A DNA stretch of 5,808 nucleotides from Comamonadaceae bacterium (lineage in GTDB: Bacteria; Pseudomonadota; Gammaproteobacteria; Burkholderiales; Burkholderiaceae_C), in NCBI GenBank assembly GCA_947374105.1, contig CANCAO010000124.1, positions 1-5,808 of the forward strand. Direction: 5' to 3'. The notes beneath the pieces are model-generated. The model ran no database searches. It was not told where the DNA came from and was given only the letters and a program-made list of their open reading frames with translations. The position numbers and the translations under genes are program-made. Shown one piece after another: positions 1-5,808 of the stretch. Every line of letters begins with the position of its first letter. Positions within the stretch are counted from its first letter, which is position 1.

Positions 1-14
1 GACCAAGCAGGCGA

Positions 15-1367
15 CTAGGCCGAGTGGAACAGGGAACGCACCAGATCCGTTTGCGTAATGATGCCGACCAGCCGGTTTTCCAAATCAACGATCGGGATGT
101 GGTGATGGCCATGCTCCGAAAACAGCGGCACCAAATCCACCAAAGAACGATCCTGACGGGCCACACGGACTCGGCGGCTCATGATCTGTCCCACAACCTC
201 AGGCTTGGCTGTACGCTCCAGCCCGCTGGGGCGCAAAAATTCCTGTAAACGCTGACCCAAGCCGGCGTGCTGATCCATATTGGCATGGCGCAGAAAGTCG
301 GCCATCGTGACAATGCCCACAATGCGACGAACCCGGTCCACCACTGGCAGCGCCTTAACGCGGTGCTGACGCATCAGGGCCCAAGCCTCCTCGATCGACG
401 AGCCGAATTGCACCATCACCAGCTCACGCGACATGACATCGGCACACCGAATGTCCCCCAAGCGGCGCTGGTAGGCCACCCCCTCGGCCCGCTGCAACAG
501 CGCTTCCAGGTCATCACGACTCACATCAAGCACTTGGTTGTAGTCCGCCAGTACCTGGTCCAAATCGGCCGAGGTAAAGCGCCGGGCGCTGTCCGTCACG
601 TCGCCCACTGGGGTCGGCGTCACATGCGGATAACGCCGCCCGGTTACGCTGTTGTAAACCACGCCTACCAGCACCAACAGCAGGGTTTGCGTGAACGCAG
701 GGAACAGAACAAAAGTAAATGCCGTCGCGTGACTGAGCACCGCCGTTAAAGCCATAGCACCACCCGGCGGGTGCAGGCAACGCAGCGCCAACATCGCCGT
801 GATGGCCAGCCCAACAGCGATGGGGGCTGCGACCATCGGTTCACTGATCGTCTGGGCACAGACAACTCCCACCAAAGCCGAAACCGCATTGCCTGCCAGT
901 ACCGCCCAAGGTTGAGCCATCGGGCTGGAAGGCGTGGCAAACACCAATACCGCGCTGGCACCCAGCGGCGCGACCAAAATCAGGGGATACAGCCCAACAT
1001 CAGTCCAAAAATGACTGATCAGCGCCGTGAAAAAAAGCGCCAGCGCCACCTTGCGCCGACTGCCTGCCGAGAGCATGAAGAGCTTTTTTTCTGTATGCGG
1101 CAACAGCGCCAACGCCTCTACCAAGTCTTGATGTAAGGCTGCGTTCCAGCGCGGGCTGCGTATCTGCCACGCTTGCCACAGCTGCTGCGCGGTCTCTTCA
1201 TCACGCCACGGCAAAGCCAAATCGGCCCACACCGCGTCCGGGTGCACCGCCTCGCCTGGCAGCACAGGCAGATCGCCACTCAGGCGACGCAAGTGACTGG
1301 TTTTGCCCGTGCGCTCATCGCCTGTGACGGCGATAAGGCCGCTGGGGAGTGGGTCAATCGGGAGCAT
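15..1367 (-). CDS. Chimeric protein: partial ABC ATPase fused to HPP membrane domain with two CBS domains
   Basis: Counting from the ATG at 1367 (450 aa), residues 16-23 form a Walker A loop (GDERTGKT) and residues 99-103 an ABC signature-like LSAGS followed by RRKVALA, as in small ABC-transporter ATPases. No Walker B, D-loop or H-loop follows. At about residue 107-111 the protein passes directly into an HPP-family membrane domain: about five or six hydrophobic segments between 107 and 238, APLGASAVLVFA, and the diagnostic CLHPPGGAMAL (HPP at 199-201). A linker leads to two CBS domains at about 306-362 and 392-447. HPP proteins are inner-membrane proteins, with nitrite transport shown for some plant and cyanobacterial members; CBS pairs usually bind adenine nucleotides. 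The usual N-terminal ~35-45 residues of HPP-CBS proteins are missing, so this looks like a deletion fusion of two neighbouring genes. The first ATG is preferred over an upstream in-frame TTG at 1385; neither has a clear ribosome binding site. It lies 36 nt after yjdM in the same direction, so co-transcription is likely. Whether the fusion works is unknown: the ATPase half cannot hydrolyse ATP as drawn. Confidence 0.9.
   Translation of the reverse strand: MLPIDPLPSGLIAVTGDERTGKTSHLRRLSGDLPVLPGEAVHPDAVWADLALPWRDEETAQQLWQAWQIRSPRWNAALHQDLVEALALLPHTEKKLFMLSAGSRRKVALALFFTALISHFWTDVGLYPLILVAPLGASAVLVFATPSSPMAQPWAVLAGNAVSALVGVVCAQTISEPMVAAPIAVGLAITAMLALRCLHPPGGAMALTAVLSHATAFTFVLFPAFTQTLLLVLVGVVYNSVTGRRYPHVTPTPVGDVTDSARRFTSADLDQVLADYNQVLDVSRDDLEALLQRAEGVAYQRRLGDIRCADVMSRELVMVQFGSSIEEAWALMRQHRVKALPVVDRVRRIVGIVTMADFLRHANMDQHAGLGQRLQEFLRPSGLERTAKPEVVGQIMSRRVRVARQDRSLVDLVPLFSEHGHHHIPIVDLENRLVGIITQTDLVRSLFHSA
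1029..1091. repeat. 10-bp perfect inverted repeat flanking the fusion junction
   Basis: GAAAAAAAGC at 1029-1038 and its exact complement GCTTTTTTTC at 1082-1091 flank 43 nt that encode the ABC signature segment of the chimeric gene. Both arms contain a run of seven A or T. The apparent ABC/HPP join falls at about 1040-1056, next to the left arm. The repeat may have helped a rearrangement or may be chance in two Lys/Phe-rich codon runs. Confidence 0.5.
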
Positions 1368-1403
1368 GGGGAAACGCAAAAGCAAGGCCGTGAGAAAGCG
1401 ACC

Positions 1404-1742
1404 TCAAGCCTTCTTCACAAACTCCGTCTTCAACTGCATCGGCCCAAAGCCGTCAATCTTGCAATCAATGTCGTGGTCGCCATCGATCAGGCGGATGTTC
1501 TTCACCTTGGTGCCCACCTTCACCACCGAAGACGAGCCCTTGATCTTCAAGTCTTTCACCAAAGTCACCGTGTCGCCGTCTTGGAGCACATTGCCGTTGG
1601 CATCTTTCCACACGCGCTGCTCGGGTGCGGCAGCGGCGGCTTCGTGAGCCCACTCATGCGCACACTCGGGGCAGATGAACATCCCCGCATCTTCGTAGGT
1701 GAATTCGGAGTGACATTTTGGGCAAGGGGGCAAGGTGCTCAT
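1404..1742 (-). CDS. yjdM: YjdM/PhnA-family zinc-ribbon protein
   Basis: A 112-aa cytoplasmic protein that matches the YjdM (formerly PhnA) family over its whole length. The N-terminus is a zinc ribbon with CPKC at residues 7-10 and CPEC at 24-27. The C-terminal half is the small beta-rich domain typical of the family, with the recognisable stretches [33 protein letters not shown] and [19 protein letters not shown]. The family was once linked to alkylphosphonate use because of gene location in E. coli, but a biochemical role is not established, and nothing here (no phn genes) supports that link. The ATG start is preceded by a modest purine-rich site (AGAAGA). The stop codon is in the same frame as the downstream fusion gene and 36 nt before its ATG, suggesting a two-gene transcript. 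The gene is divergent from the GST gene across a palindromic spacer. Family assignment is firm, function is not. Confidence 0.95.
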   Translation of the reverse strand: MSTLPPCPKCHSEFTYEDAGMFICPECAHEWAHEAAAAAPEQRVWKDANGNVLQDGDTVTLVKDLKIKGSSSVVKVGTKVKNIRLIDGDHDIDCKIDGFGPMQLKTEFVKKA

Positions 1743-1769
1743 GGATTTCTTCTGGAGGTTTATCCCAAA

Positions 1770-1803
1770 TTATCGGCTAGCAATAATTATTGCCAGCCGA
1801 TAA
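1770..1803. promoter_or_regulatory. 34-bp near-perfect palindrome in the yjdM/GST divergent spacer
   Basis: The outer arms TTATCGGCT (1770-1778) and AGCCGATAA (1795-1803) are exact complements. The core GCAATAATTATTGC (1780-1793) is fully self-complementary. Only the pair 1779/1794 (A/C) breaks the symmetry of the whole 34 bp. It sits between two divergently transcribed genes, 27 nt from the yjdM start and 22 nt from the GST start, where both promoters must lie, so an operator for a dimeric regulator is the simplest reading. No convincing -35/-10 pair was found for either gene. A transcription terminator is unlikely between divergent genes; a short mobile palindromic repeat is another option. 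Confidence 0.55.
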
Positions 1804-1825
1804 ACGGCTATAAAACAGCACCACC

Positions 1826-2476
1826 ATGACCCGCCCCCTGCTCTACACCTACCGCCGCTGCCCCTATGCCATGCGTGCGCGCATGGCGCTGATACACGCG
1901 GGCATTGCATTCGACGCGCATGAAATCACCCTGCGGGACAAGCCCGCCGCCCTGCTGGCGGCTTCGCCCAAAGGCACGGTGCCCGTTTTGGTGCTACCGG
2001 ACGGCACGGTGCTGGAGGAAAGCCTGCACATCATGCGCTGGGCGTTGGCGGGGTGCGATGCGGCAGGCTGGTGGAGCCGGGCGCAGATGCCCGGCAACCA
2101 AGCCCTGACCGCACTCAACGACGGCCCCTTCAAACAGCAGCTTGACCGCTACAAATACCCCGAGAAGTTTGATCCCAACGAGCGAAATTTGCACCGCGAC
2201 CAAGCCGCAAGCGGCCTGCTGCAAGCACTGGAGCAGTGCCTGATGACCCAGCCCTACCTGGGCGGCACAACACCCTGCGCCACCGATCTGGTCATCTTCC
2301 CCTTTGTTCGGCAGTTTCGCGCGGTGGATGCCGACTGGTTTGATGCACAAGCGCTACGGGCTACCCAGCAGTGGTTGCAGGGATGGCTGCAGTCAGAACT
2401 GTTTGCGGTTTGTATGCGGAAGTTGCCGAATAGCTTGTGTGTGGAGTTTGAAAATCCGATTTTCTCAAACACCTGA
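1826..2476 (+). CDS. Glutathione S-transferase-like protein
   Basis: A 216-aa soluble protein with the two-domain GST layout. The thioredoxin-like N-domain (about 1-75) shows RRCPYAMRAR with the active-site Cys12 in a CPYA motif, the cis-proline in GTVPVL (Pro53), and the glutathione-binding Glu65-Ser66 in LEES. The all-helical C-domain follows, with the capping-type segment CATDLVIFPFVRQFR at 151-165. A Cys rather than Tyr/Ser active site suggests omega/beta-like or glutaredoxin-like thiol chemistry (disulfide exchange or deglutathionylation) more than classic conjugation; the substrate cannot be told. The ATG start is supported by the conserved N-terminal strand right after it, although there is no obvious Shine-Dalgarno. 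The last ~25 residues are coded by markedly AT-richer DNA (about 43% GC over 2401-2476) and the tail after MRKLP does not look like a usual GST end. The stop overlaps the convergent regulator gene by 12 nt. Confidence 0.93.
   Translation: MTRPLLYTYRRCPYAMRARMALIHAGIAFDAHEITLRDKPAALLAASPKGTVPVLVLPDGTVLEESLHIMRWALAGCDAAGWWSRAQMPGNQALTALNDGPFKQQLDRYKYPEKFDPNERNLHRDQAASGLLQALEQCLMTQPYLGGTTPCATDLVIFPFVRQFRAVDADWFDAQALRATQQWLQGWLQSELFAVCMRKLPNSLCVEFENPIFSNT
2446..2470. repeat. Inverted repeat at the convergent ends of the GST and regulator genes
   Basis: GAAAATC (2450-2456) and GATTTTC (2458-2464) are exact complements around a single C. The pairing extends outward as GTTTGA versus TCAAAC with a two-base offset. 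It covers the last codons of the GST gene and begins right after the regulator's stop codon. It may act as a weak bidirectional terminator, but the stem is AT-rich and there is no clear U-tract beyond it, so this is uncertain. Confidence 0.35.
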
Positions 2477-2875
2477 AGCATCAACCTGGCTCGCCTTCAC
2501 AAAGGCCAGAATCACGTCCCGAATCACCTTGCGCTGCGGCACGGGCAATTTGAGAAATGCCTCAAAAAGCTCCCGGTCTTCGTAGCCAATGCCGCTGTCC
2601 CAACGGGCACGGCGTTCTTGCACCTTGCGCGTGATGCCATCACCGAAGCCCAACTCTACCGGTGAAACACCCAGCCATTCGGCTAGCACCAGCAGTTTGT
2701 CGTGCGTGGGCAGGGTCTCGCCACGTAACCAACGGCGCACGCCGTGCAGCGTCATGGCCTTGCCCCAGTAGCGCGTATTGAACTCGCGCTCCAGCACAGC
2801 GGGCTTGGGCTCATAGCCAGCCGCCTTCATCGCATCGCGTAACCGATCCGCAAACAACTCTTTTGCGTTTTTCAT
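2465..2875 (-). CDS. XRE-family helix-turn-helix transcriptional regulator
   Basis: A 136-aa protein starting MKNAKELF. The N-terminal ~75 residues have the lambda-repressor/XRE fold: helix 1 LFADRLRDAMKAAG, helix 2 around KPAVLEREFN, the likely recognition helix TLHGVRRWLRGETLP (42-56), then DKLLVLAEWLGVSPVEL, a very typical XRE ending. Residues ~85-130 form a short helical tail (ELFEAFLKLPVPQRKVIRDVILAF), probably for dimerisation. There is no peptidase domain, so it is not a self-cleaving LexA/CI repressor. The ATG at 2875 is chosen over an in-frame TTG at 2896 because the extra seven residues do not belong to the fold; no good ribosome binding site is visible for either. The gene is divergent from the nuclease-helicase gene, and a 25-bp near-palindrome lies over its predicted -10, so autoregulation and control of the helicase are likely. 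Its target is inferred from position only. Confidence 0.88.
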   Translation of the reverse strand: MKNAKELFADRLRDAMKAAGYEPKPAVLEREFNTRYWGKAMTLHGVRRWLRGETLPTHDKLLVLAEWLGVSPVELGFGDGITRKVQERRARWDSGIGYEDRELFEAFLKLPVPQRKVIRDVILAFVKASQVDASGV

Positions 2876-2919
2876 GATGGGAACGGTACCCAGCAACCCT
2901 CGTTGGGTTGGAACGCCGA

Positions 2920-2925
2920 TGTATA
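2920..2925 (-). promoter_or_regulatory. Candidate -10 element of the regulator promoter
   Basis: On the minus strand this reads TATACA, preceded closely by TG (TGAC-TATACA), close to a sigma-70 -10. It would place transcription start near 2912 and give a leader of about 37 nt before the ATG at 2875. No good -35 hexamer is found at 16-18 bp. On the opposite strand the overlapping TATAGT (2922-2927) could be the -10 for the helicase gene, again without a clear -35. Confidence 0.35.
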
Positions 2926-2947
2926 GTCACGTTTTAAACGTAACTAT
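2923..2947. promoter_or_regulatory. 25-bp near-palindromic operator candidate for the XRE regulator
   Basis: The arms ATAGTcACGTTT (2923-2934) and AAACGTaACTAT (2936-2947) are complementary at 11 of 12 positions around the central T2935. The symmetry, the ~12-bp half-sites and the overlap with -10 sequences on both strands are what is expected for a dimeric HTH repressor site. A further partial half-site with the core TTACGTT (2951-2957) follows on the plus strand in the same orientation as the left arm, matching the consensus half-site at 8 of 12 positions. That could be a weaker second site, as in controller-protein operators of restriction-modification systems. Binding by the neighbouring regulator is inferred. 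Confidence 0.6.
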
Positions 2948-3075
2948 TGATTACGTTGACTGGTTCTGGTGGCGCAGAGGGAGGTCAACACACACGCCCA
3001 TGCTCAAGCTGGAAAAAATCCAAAAAATGCAGCCACCGTCGGCATTGAACCTGGATGCGTCGTACGCAGCCACGT

Positions 3076-3081
3076 AGAGGA
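3076..3081 (+). promoter_or_regulatory. Ribosome binding site of the nuclease-helicase gene
   Basis: AGAGGA ends 5 nt before the ATG at 3087. An in-frame TAG (3075-3077) immediately upstream closes the frame, so this ATG is the first possible start after the stop and is well supported. Confidence 0.7.
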
Positions 3082-3086
3082 ACACG

Positions 3087-5808
3087 ATGCCAAGAATTTT
3101 CGACAACATCGAAAAGCCATTGCTCCCGGCCTTGCAGGAAACGCTCAAGGTTGCTGAGCGCGCGGATTTCTGTGTTGGTTACTTCAACCTGCGGGGCTGG
3201 CGTCATCTCTCAGGGCATGTTGATCGCTGGGCTGGTGGCGATGGGCATTGCTGTCGCTTGCTGGTTGGCATGCATGTTTCTCCAAGCGATGAATTGCGGC
3301 AAGCACTTCGCACCCGAGAAGATGAAGATCTGCTAGACAACCAAACCGCGCTCCGTGAAAAGCGCCGTATTGCCGAAGAGTTTCAGCAACAGCTGACTTT
3401 CGGGGTACCGACCAATGGTGACGAGGCTGCATTACGGCAGCTGTCCGCACAAATCCGATCCAAGAAACTGATCGTCAAAGTCTATCTACGCCACCCACTC
3501 CACGCCAAGCTGTACCTGCTTCATAGGCAAGATGCCAATAACCCCGTGACGGGTTTTCTTGGCAGCTCGAATTTGACGCTGGCCGGTCTTGCTAAGCAAG
3601 GTGAATTGAACGTCGATGTGCTCGAACATGACGCTTGCAACAAGCTGGTTGACTGGTTTGAAGACCGTTGGCGTGACCGTTGGTGCATCGACATTTCAAA
3701 GGAGCTGGCCGACATCATCGACGAGAGTTGGGCTGGTGAGCGGCTTGTGTCGCCGTACCACGTTTACCTCAAGATGGCCTACCACCTGGCACAGGAAGCA
3801 CGAGCGGGTCTGTCCGAATTTCGCATCCCATCGGTGTTTGGCGATTCGCTGTTTGATTTTCAGGTCGCAGCGGTCAAGATCGCCGCGCACCACCTAAATA
3901 AACGCGGCGGTGTATTGATCGGCGATGTCGTCGGTTTGGGGAAATCCATGATGGCCACCGCGCTGGCCAAGGTGTTTGAGGACGATTACCACACAGAAAC
4001 GCTCATCATCTGCCCCAAGAATCTCGTTTCAATGTGGGAGGACTACGTTCACCGGTATCGCCTGCATGCCAAGGTGCTGCCGCTGTCCAGGGTCATCACC
4101 GAGTTACCGGAAAAAACCCGTCGTTATCGGCTGGTGCTTATCGACGAATCGCACAACCTGCGCAACAAAGAAGGTCGGCGTTGGAAAGTCATTCGCGAGT
4201 ACATCGAACGCAACGAAAGCCTGACGGTTCTGTTGTCGGCAACACCCTATAACAAGACCTACCTCGACCTCTCGGCGCAACTGGCGTTGTTTCTCCACGA
4301 AGATGCAGACATCGGCATTCGGCCCGAAAAACTGTTGGCCGAACTGGGTGGTGAGCACGAGTTCATTCGTCGCCACCAATGCGGTGTGCGCTCGCTCGCT
4401 GCGTTTGAAAAGAGCGAGATTCCCGACGACTGGCGTGACCTGATGCGCCTGTATATGGTGCGCCGCACGCGCGGCTTCATCATGCAGCACTACACCCGTG
4501 AAGATGAGCGCGGCAAATATCTGCTGTTCTCAGACGGACGCAAGTCTTACTTTCCGAGGCGTGTACCCAAAAATCTCAGCTTCAAAATTGATGATGCCAA
4601 CCCATCCGATCCATACGCCCGCTTTTACTCCGACCCCGTTGTCAACGCCATCAATGAATTGACTTTGCCCCGTTATGGCTTGGGCAACTACATCGCCCCC
4701 AAACCCAAGACACCGCCGTCACCGTTGCAGGCCAAAACCATTGAGGGACTGTCCCGCGCTGGCACCCGCTTGATGGGCTTCTGCAAAACCAATTTATTCA
4801 AACGGCTCGAAAGCGCTGGCCCGGCTTTCATCTTGTCGATCGAGCGGCACATTCTGCGCAACTTCATCGTGTTGCATGCCATCGAAAACGGCCTCGACAT
4901 TCCGCTGGGCACCCAGGGTGCCGAGTTGCTTGACACACGCCATTACGACGAAGACTCTGACGGTTTGCTGGTTGATGACGATGGAGAAGAAAATGCCACC
5001 GATCCCACAGCCACCAACGGTTTGCGCACCGAGGCAGCCTACCGCCTGCGCGCCGAGAAAGCCTACGAGGCGTACAGCGGCCCATTCAAGAATCGCTTCA
5101 AGTGGCTGCCAGGCACTTCATTCATCAAGGCATTGGCAAACGACCTGTACGCCGATGCACAGTCGCTGTTGCAACTGCTGGCCACCTGTGGCGAGTGGCG
5201 GGCCGATGCGGACACCAAGCTTGCTGCATTGATCGAACTCATCAACCAGCGTCACCCCAAAGAGAAGCTCCTCGTCTTTACTCAGTTTGCCGATACAGCA
5301 CGCTATCTCAAGGCCCAACTTGTCACACGTGGTATCCAGCAAGTGGAAGAAGCCACTGGCCAAAGCGCTGACCCCACTGCGCTTGCTTGGCGTTTTTCAC
5401 CCGAATCGAATGCCAAGCGTGATCTGGTGCGCAAGCCGGACGAATTGCGGGTATTGATCGCCACCGACGTGCTCTCGGAAGGCCAGAACCTTCAGGACGC
5501 CCACATCATCGTCAACTACGACCTGCCCTGGGCCATCATCCGGCTGATCCAGCGCGCGGGTCGTGTGGACCGAATTGGCCAGCAATCCGACACCATTCTT
5601 TGCTACTCCTTTGTGCCTGCTGACGGTGTGGAACGGCTGATTCAGCTGCGAGCGCGTGTCAGACAACGGTTAATTCAGAACGCCGAAGTGGTGGGCTCCG
5701 ACGAAAGCTTCTTCGACGATGACACGGACGAAGAACTCATCCGCGATCTCTACACCGAGAAAAATGGCATCTTGGATGACGACGGCGATAGCGAAGTGGA
5801 TCTGGCCT
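3087..5808 (+). CDS. Phospholipase D-like nuclease / SNF2-class helicase, 3' end outside the window
   Basis: The frame is open from the ATG to the window edge (907 codons visible, no stop). Residues ~10-200 are a PLD-like domain: FCVGYFNLRGW near the start, HPLHAKLYLL with His139 and Lys141 of the HxK motif, GFLGSSNLT at 156-164 and GELNV with Glu173. A full superfamily-2 SNF2/RapA-like motor follows: motif I GDVVGLGKS (279-287), ICPKNLVSMWEDY (motif Ia), motif II DESH (353-356), motif III SATP (384-387), motif IV VFTQF (730-734), motif V ATDVLSEGQNLQ (792-803) and motif VI QRAGRVDRIGQ (822-832) with the arginine fingers present. About 340 residues separate motifs III and IV, including a family-specific helical region and an acidic linker near 620-645. 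The visible end is again strongly acidic. The protein is probably a cytoplasmic DNA translocase that positions a nuclease. PLD plus SNF2 combinations are common in phage-defence and restriction loci; it differs from DISARM, where these domains are on separate proteins, and from Mokosh, whose helicase is another type. The divergent XRE regulator fits such a locus. All helicase motifs are intact, so the gene looks functional; the biological role is inferred. Confidence 0.97.
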   Translation, partial: MPRIFDNIEKPLLPALQETLKVAERADFCVGYFNLRGWRHLSGHVDRWAGGDGHCCRLLVGMHVSPSDELRQALRTREDEDLLDNQTALREKRRIAEEFQQQLTFGVPTNGDEAALRQLSAQIRSKKLIVKVYLRHPLHAKLYLLHRQDANNPVTGFLGSSNLTLAGLAKQGELNVDVLEHDACNKLVDWFEDRWRDRWCIDISKELADIIDESWAGERLVSPYHVYLKMAYHLAQEARAGLSEFRIPSVFGDSLFDFQVAAVKIAAHHLNKRGGVLIGDVVGLGKSMMATALAKVFEDDYHTETLIICPKNLVSMWEDYVHRYRLHAKVLPLSRVITELPEKTRRYRLVLIDESHNLRNKEGRRWKVIREYIERNESLTVLLSATPYNKTYLDLSAQLALFLHEDADIGIRPEKLLAELGGEHEFIRRHQCGVRSLAAFEKSEIPDDWRDLMRLYMVRRTRGFIMQHYTREDERGKYLLFSDGRKSYFPRRVPKNLSFKIDDANPSDPYARFYSDPVVNAINELTLPRYGLGNYIAPKPKTPPSPLQAKTIEGLSRAGTRLMGFCKTNLFKRLESAGPAFILSIERHILRNFIVLHAIENGLDIPLGTQGAELLDTRHYDEDSDGLLVDDDGEENATDPTATNGLRTEAAYRLRAEKAYEAYSGPFKNRFKWLPGTSFIKALANDLYADAQSLLQLLATCGEWRADADTKLAALIELINQRHPKEKLLVFTQFADTARYLKAQLVTRGIQQVEEATGQSADPTALAWRFSPESNAKRDLVRKPDELRVLIATDVLSEGQNLQDAHIIVNYDLPWAIIRLIQRAGRVDRIGQQSDTILCYSFVPADGVERLIQLRARVRQRLIQNAEVVGSDESFFDDDTDEELIRDLYTEKNGILDDDGDSEVDLA

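Larger units (their letters stand above)
2876..3086. other. Divergent intergenic control region between regulator and nuclease-helicase genes
   Basis: This 211-bp gap has no convincing gene. From left to right it holds a 6-bp hairpin-forming repeat (CAACCC at 2894-2899, GGGTTG at 2905-2910), the 25-bp operator-like palindrome with overlapping -10 elements, an extra partial half-site, a purine-rich stretch (GGGAGG at 2979-2984), A-rich tracts at 3012-3028 and the helicase ribosome binding site. A 25-codon reading frame (3000-3077) lies in the helicase frame and ends at a TAG that overlaps that binding site; it has no well-spaced Shine-Dalgarno of its own. Confidence 0.6.

Noticed and set aside
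267..749. 160-codon plus-strand frame opposite the HPP-CBS gene
   Set aside because: It is antisense to clearly conserved CBS and membrane-domain sequence, and its His/Arg/Gln-rich product resembles no protein family.
1790..1814. Possible GST promoter (TTGCCA and TATAAA)
   Set aside because: The spacing is only 13 bp, outside the usual 16-18 bp, and transcription would start a few bases before the ATG.
1173..1829. 218-codon plus-strand frame across yjdM and the start of the fusion gene
   Set aside because: It is antisense to a firmly identified yjdM and runs through the divergent promoter region; no domain is recognisable.
2894..2910. Small hairpin CAACCC / GGGTTG before the regulator gene
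   Set aside because: A 6-bp stem with a 5-nt loop in the leader is too short to call a riboswitch, attenuator or terminator; no T-run follows.
3000..3077. 25-codon reading frame just upstream of the helicase gene, in the same frame, stop overlapping its ribosome binding site
   Set aside because: Could be a coupled leader peptide, but the only purine-rich site (2979-2984) is 15 nt from its ATG, too far, and the peptide shows no recognisable feature. The helicase start at MPRIFDN fits the domain well without it.
3055..3336. Plus-strand frame with a hydrophobic, membrane-like stretch
   Set aside because: It lies wholly in another frame of the PLD domain and has no start signals; it is a shadow.

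Overview
The window looks like a chromosomal piece of a Gram-negative betaproteobacterium, most likely Burkholderiales/Comamonadaceae. This is inferred from the GC-rich coding sequence and the flavour of the proteins; there is no rRNA or other decisive marker. No tRNA, rRNA, CRISPR array or insertion sequence was seen. Coding density is high.

Left part (1-2476) holds ordinary housekeeping or accessory genes. On the minus strand a YjdM/PhnA-type zinc-ribbon protein (1404-1742) is followed after 36 nt by an odd gene (15-1367). Its first ~105 codons look like the front half of a small ABC-transporter ATPase, and the rest is an HPP-family membrane domain plus two CBS domains that lacks its own N-terminus. 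The two halves join in frame in the middle of both domains, which suggests a gene fusion by deletion (or an assembly chimera). Divergent to yjdM, on the plus strand, is a glutathione S-transferase-like protein (1826-2476). The 83-bp gap between them carries a 34-bp near-perfect palindrome.

Right part (2465-5808) looks like the start of an accessory, defence-type module. A small XRE-type helix-turn-helix regulator (2465-2875, minus) is divergent from a very large gene (3087 to beyond the window end, plus). That gene encodes an N-terminal phospholipase-D-like nuclease domain fused to a complete SNF2-class helicase motor; 907 residues are visible and the frame is still open. The 211-bp gap between the two contains a 25-bp near-palindrome overlapping a good -10 element. 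It looks like the operator by which the regulator would control itself and probably the helicase gene, much like controller proteins of restriction-modification systems.

The junction between the two parts is a tail-to-tail overlap of the GST and regulator genes. It is marked by a drop in GC in the last ~80 nt of the GST gene and by an inverted repeat, so the accessory module may begin there. The partner genes that would define the nuclease-helicase system (for example a methyltransferase) would lie to the right of this window and cannot be seen.
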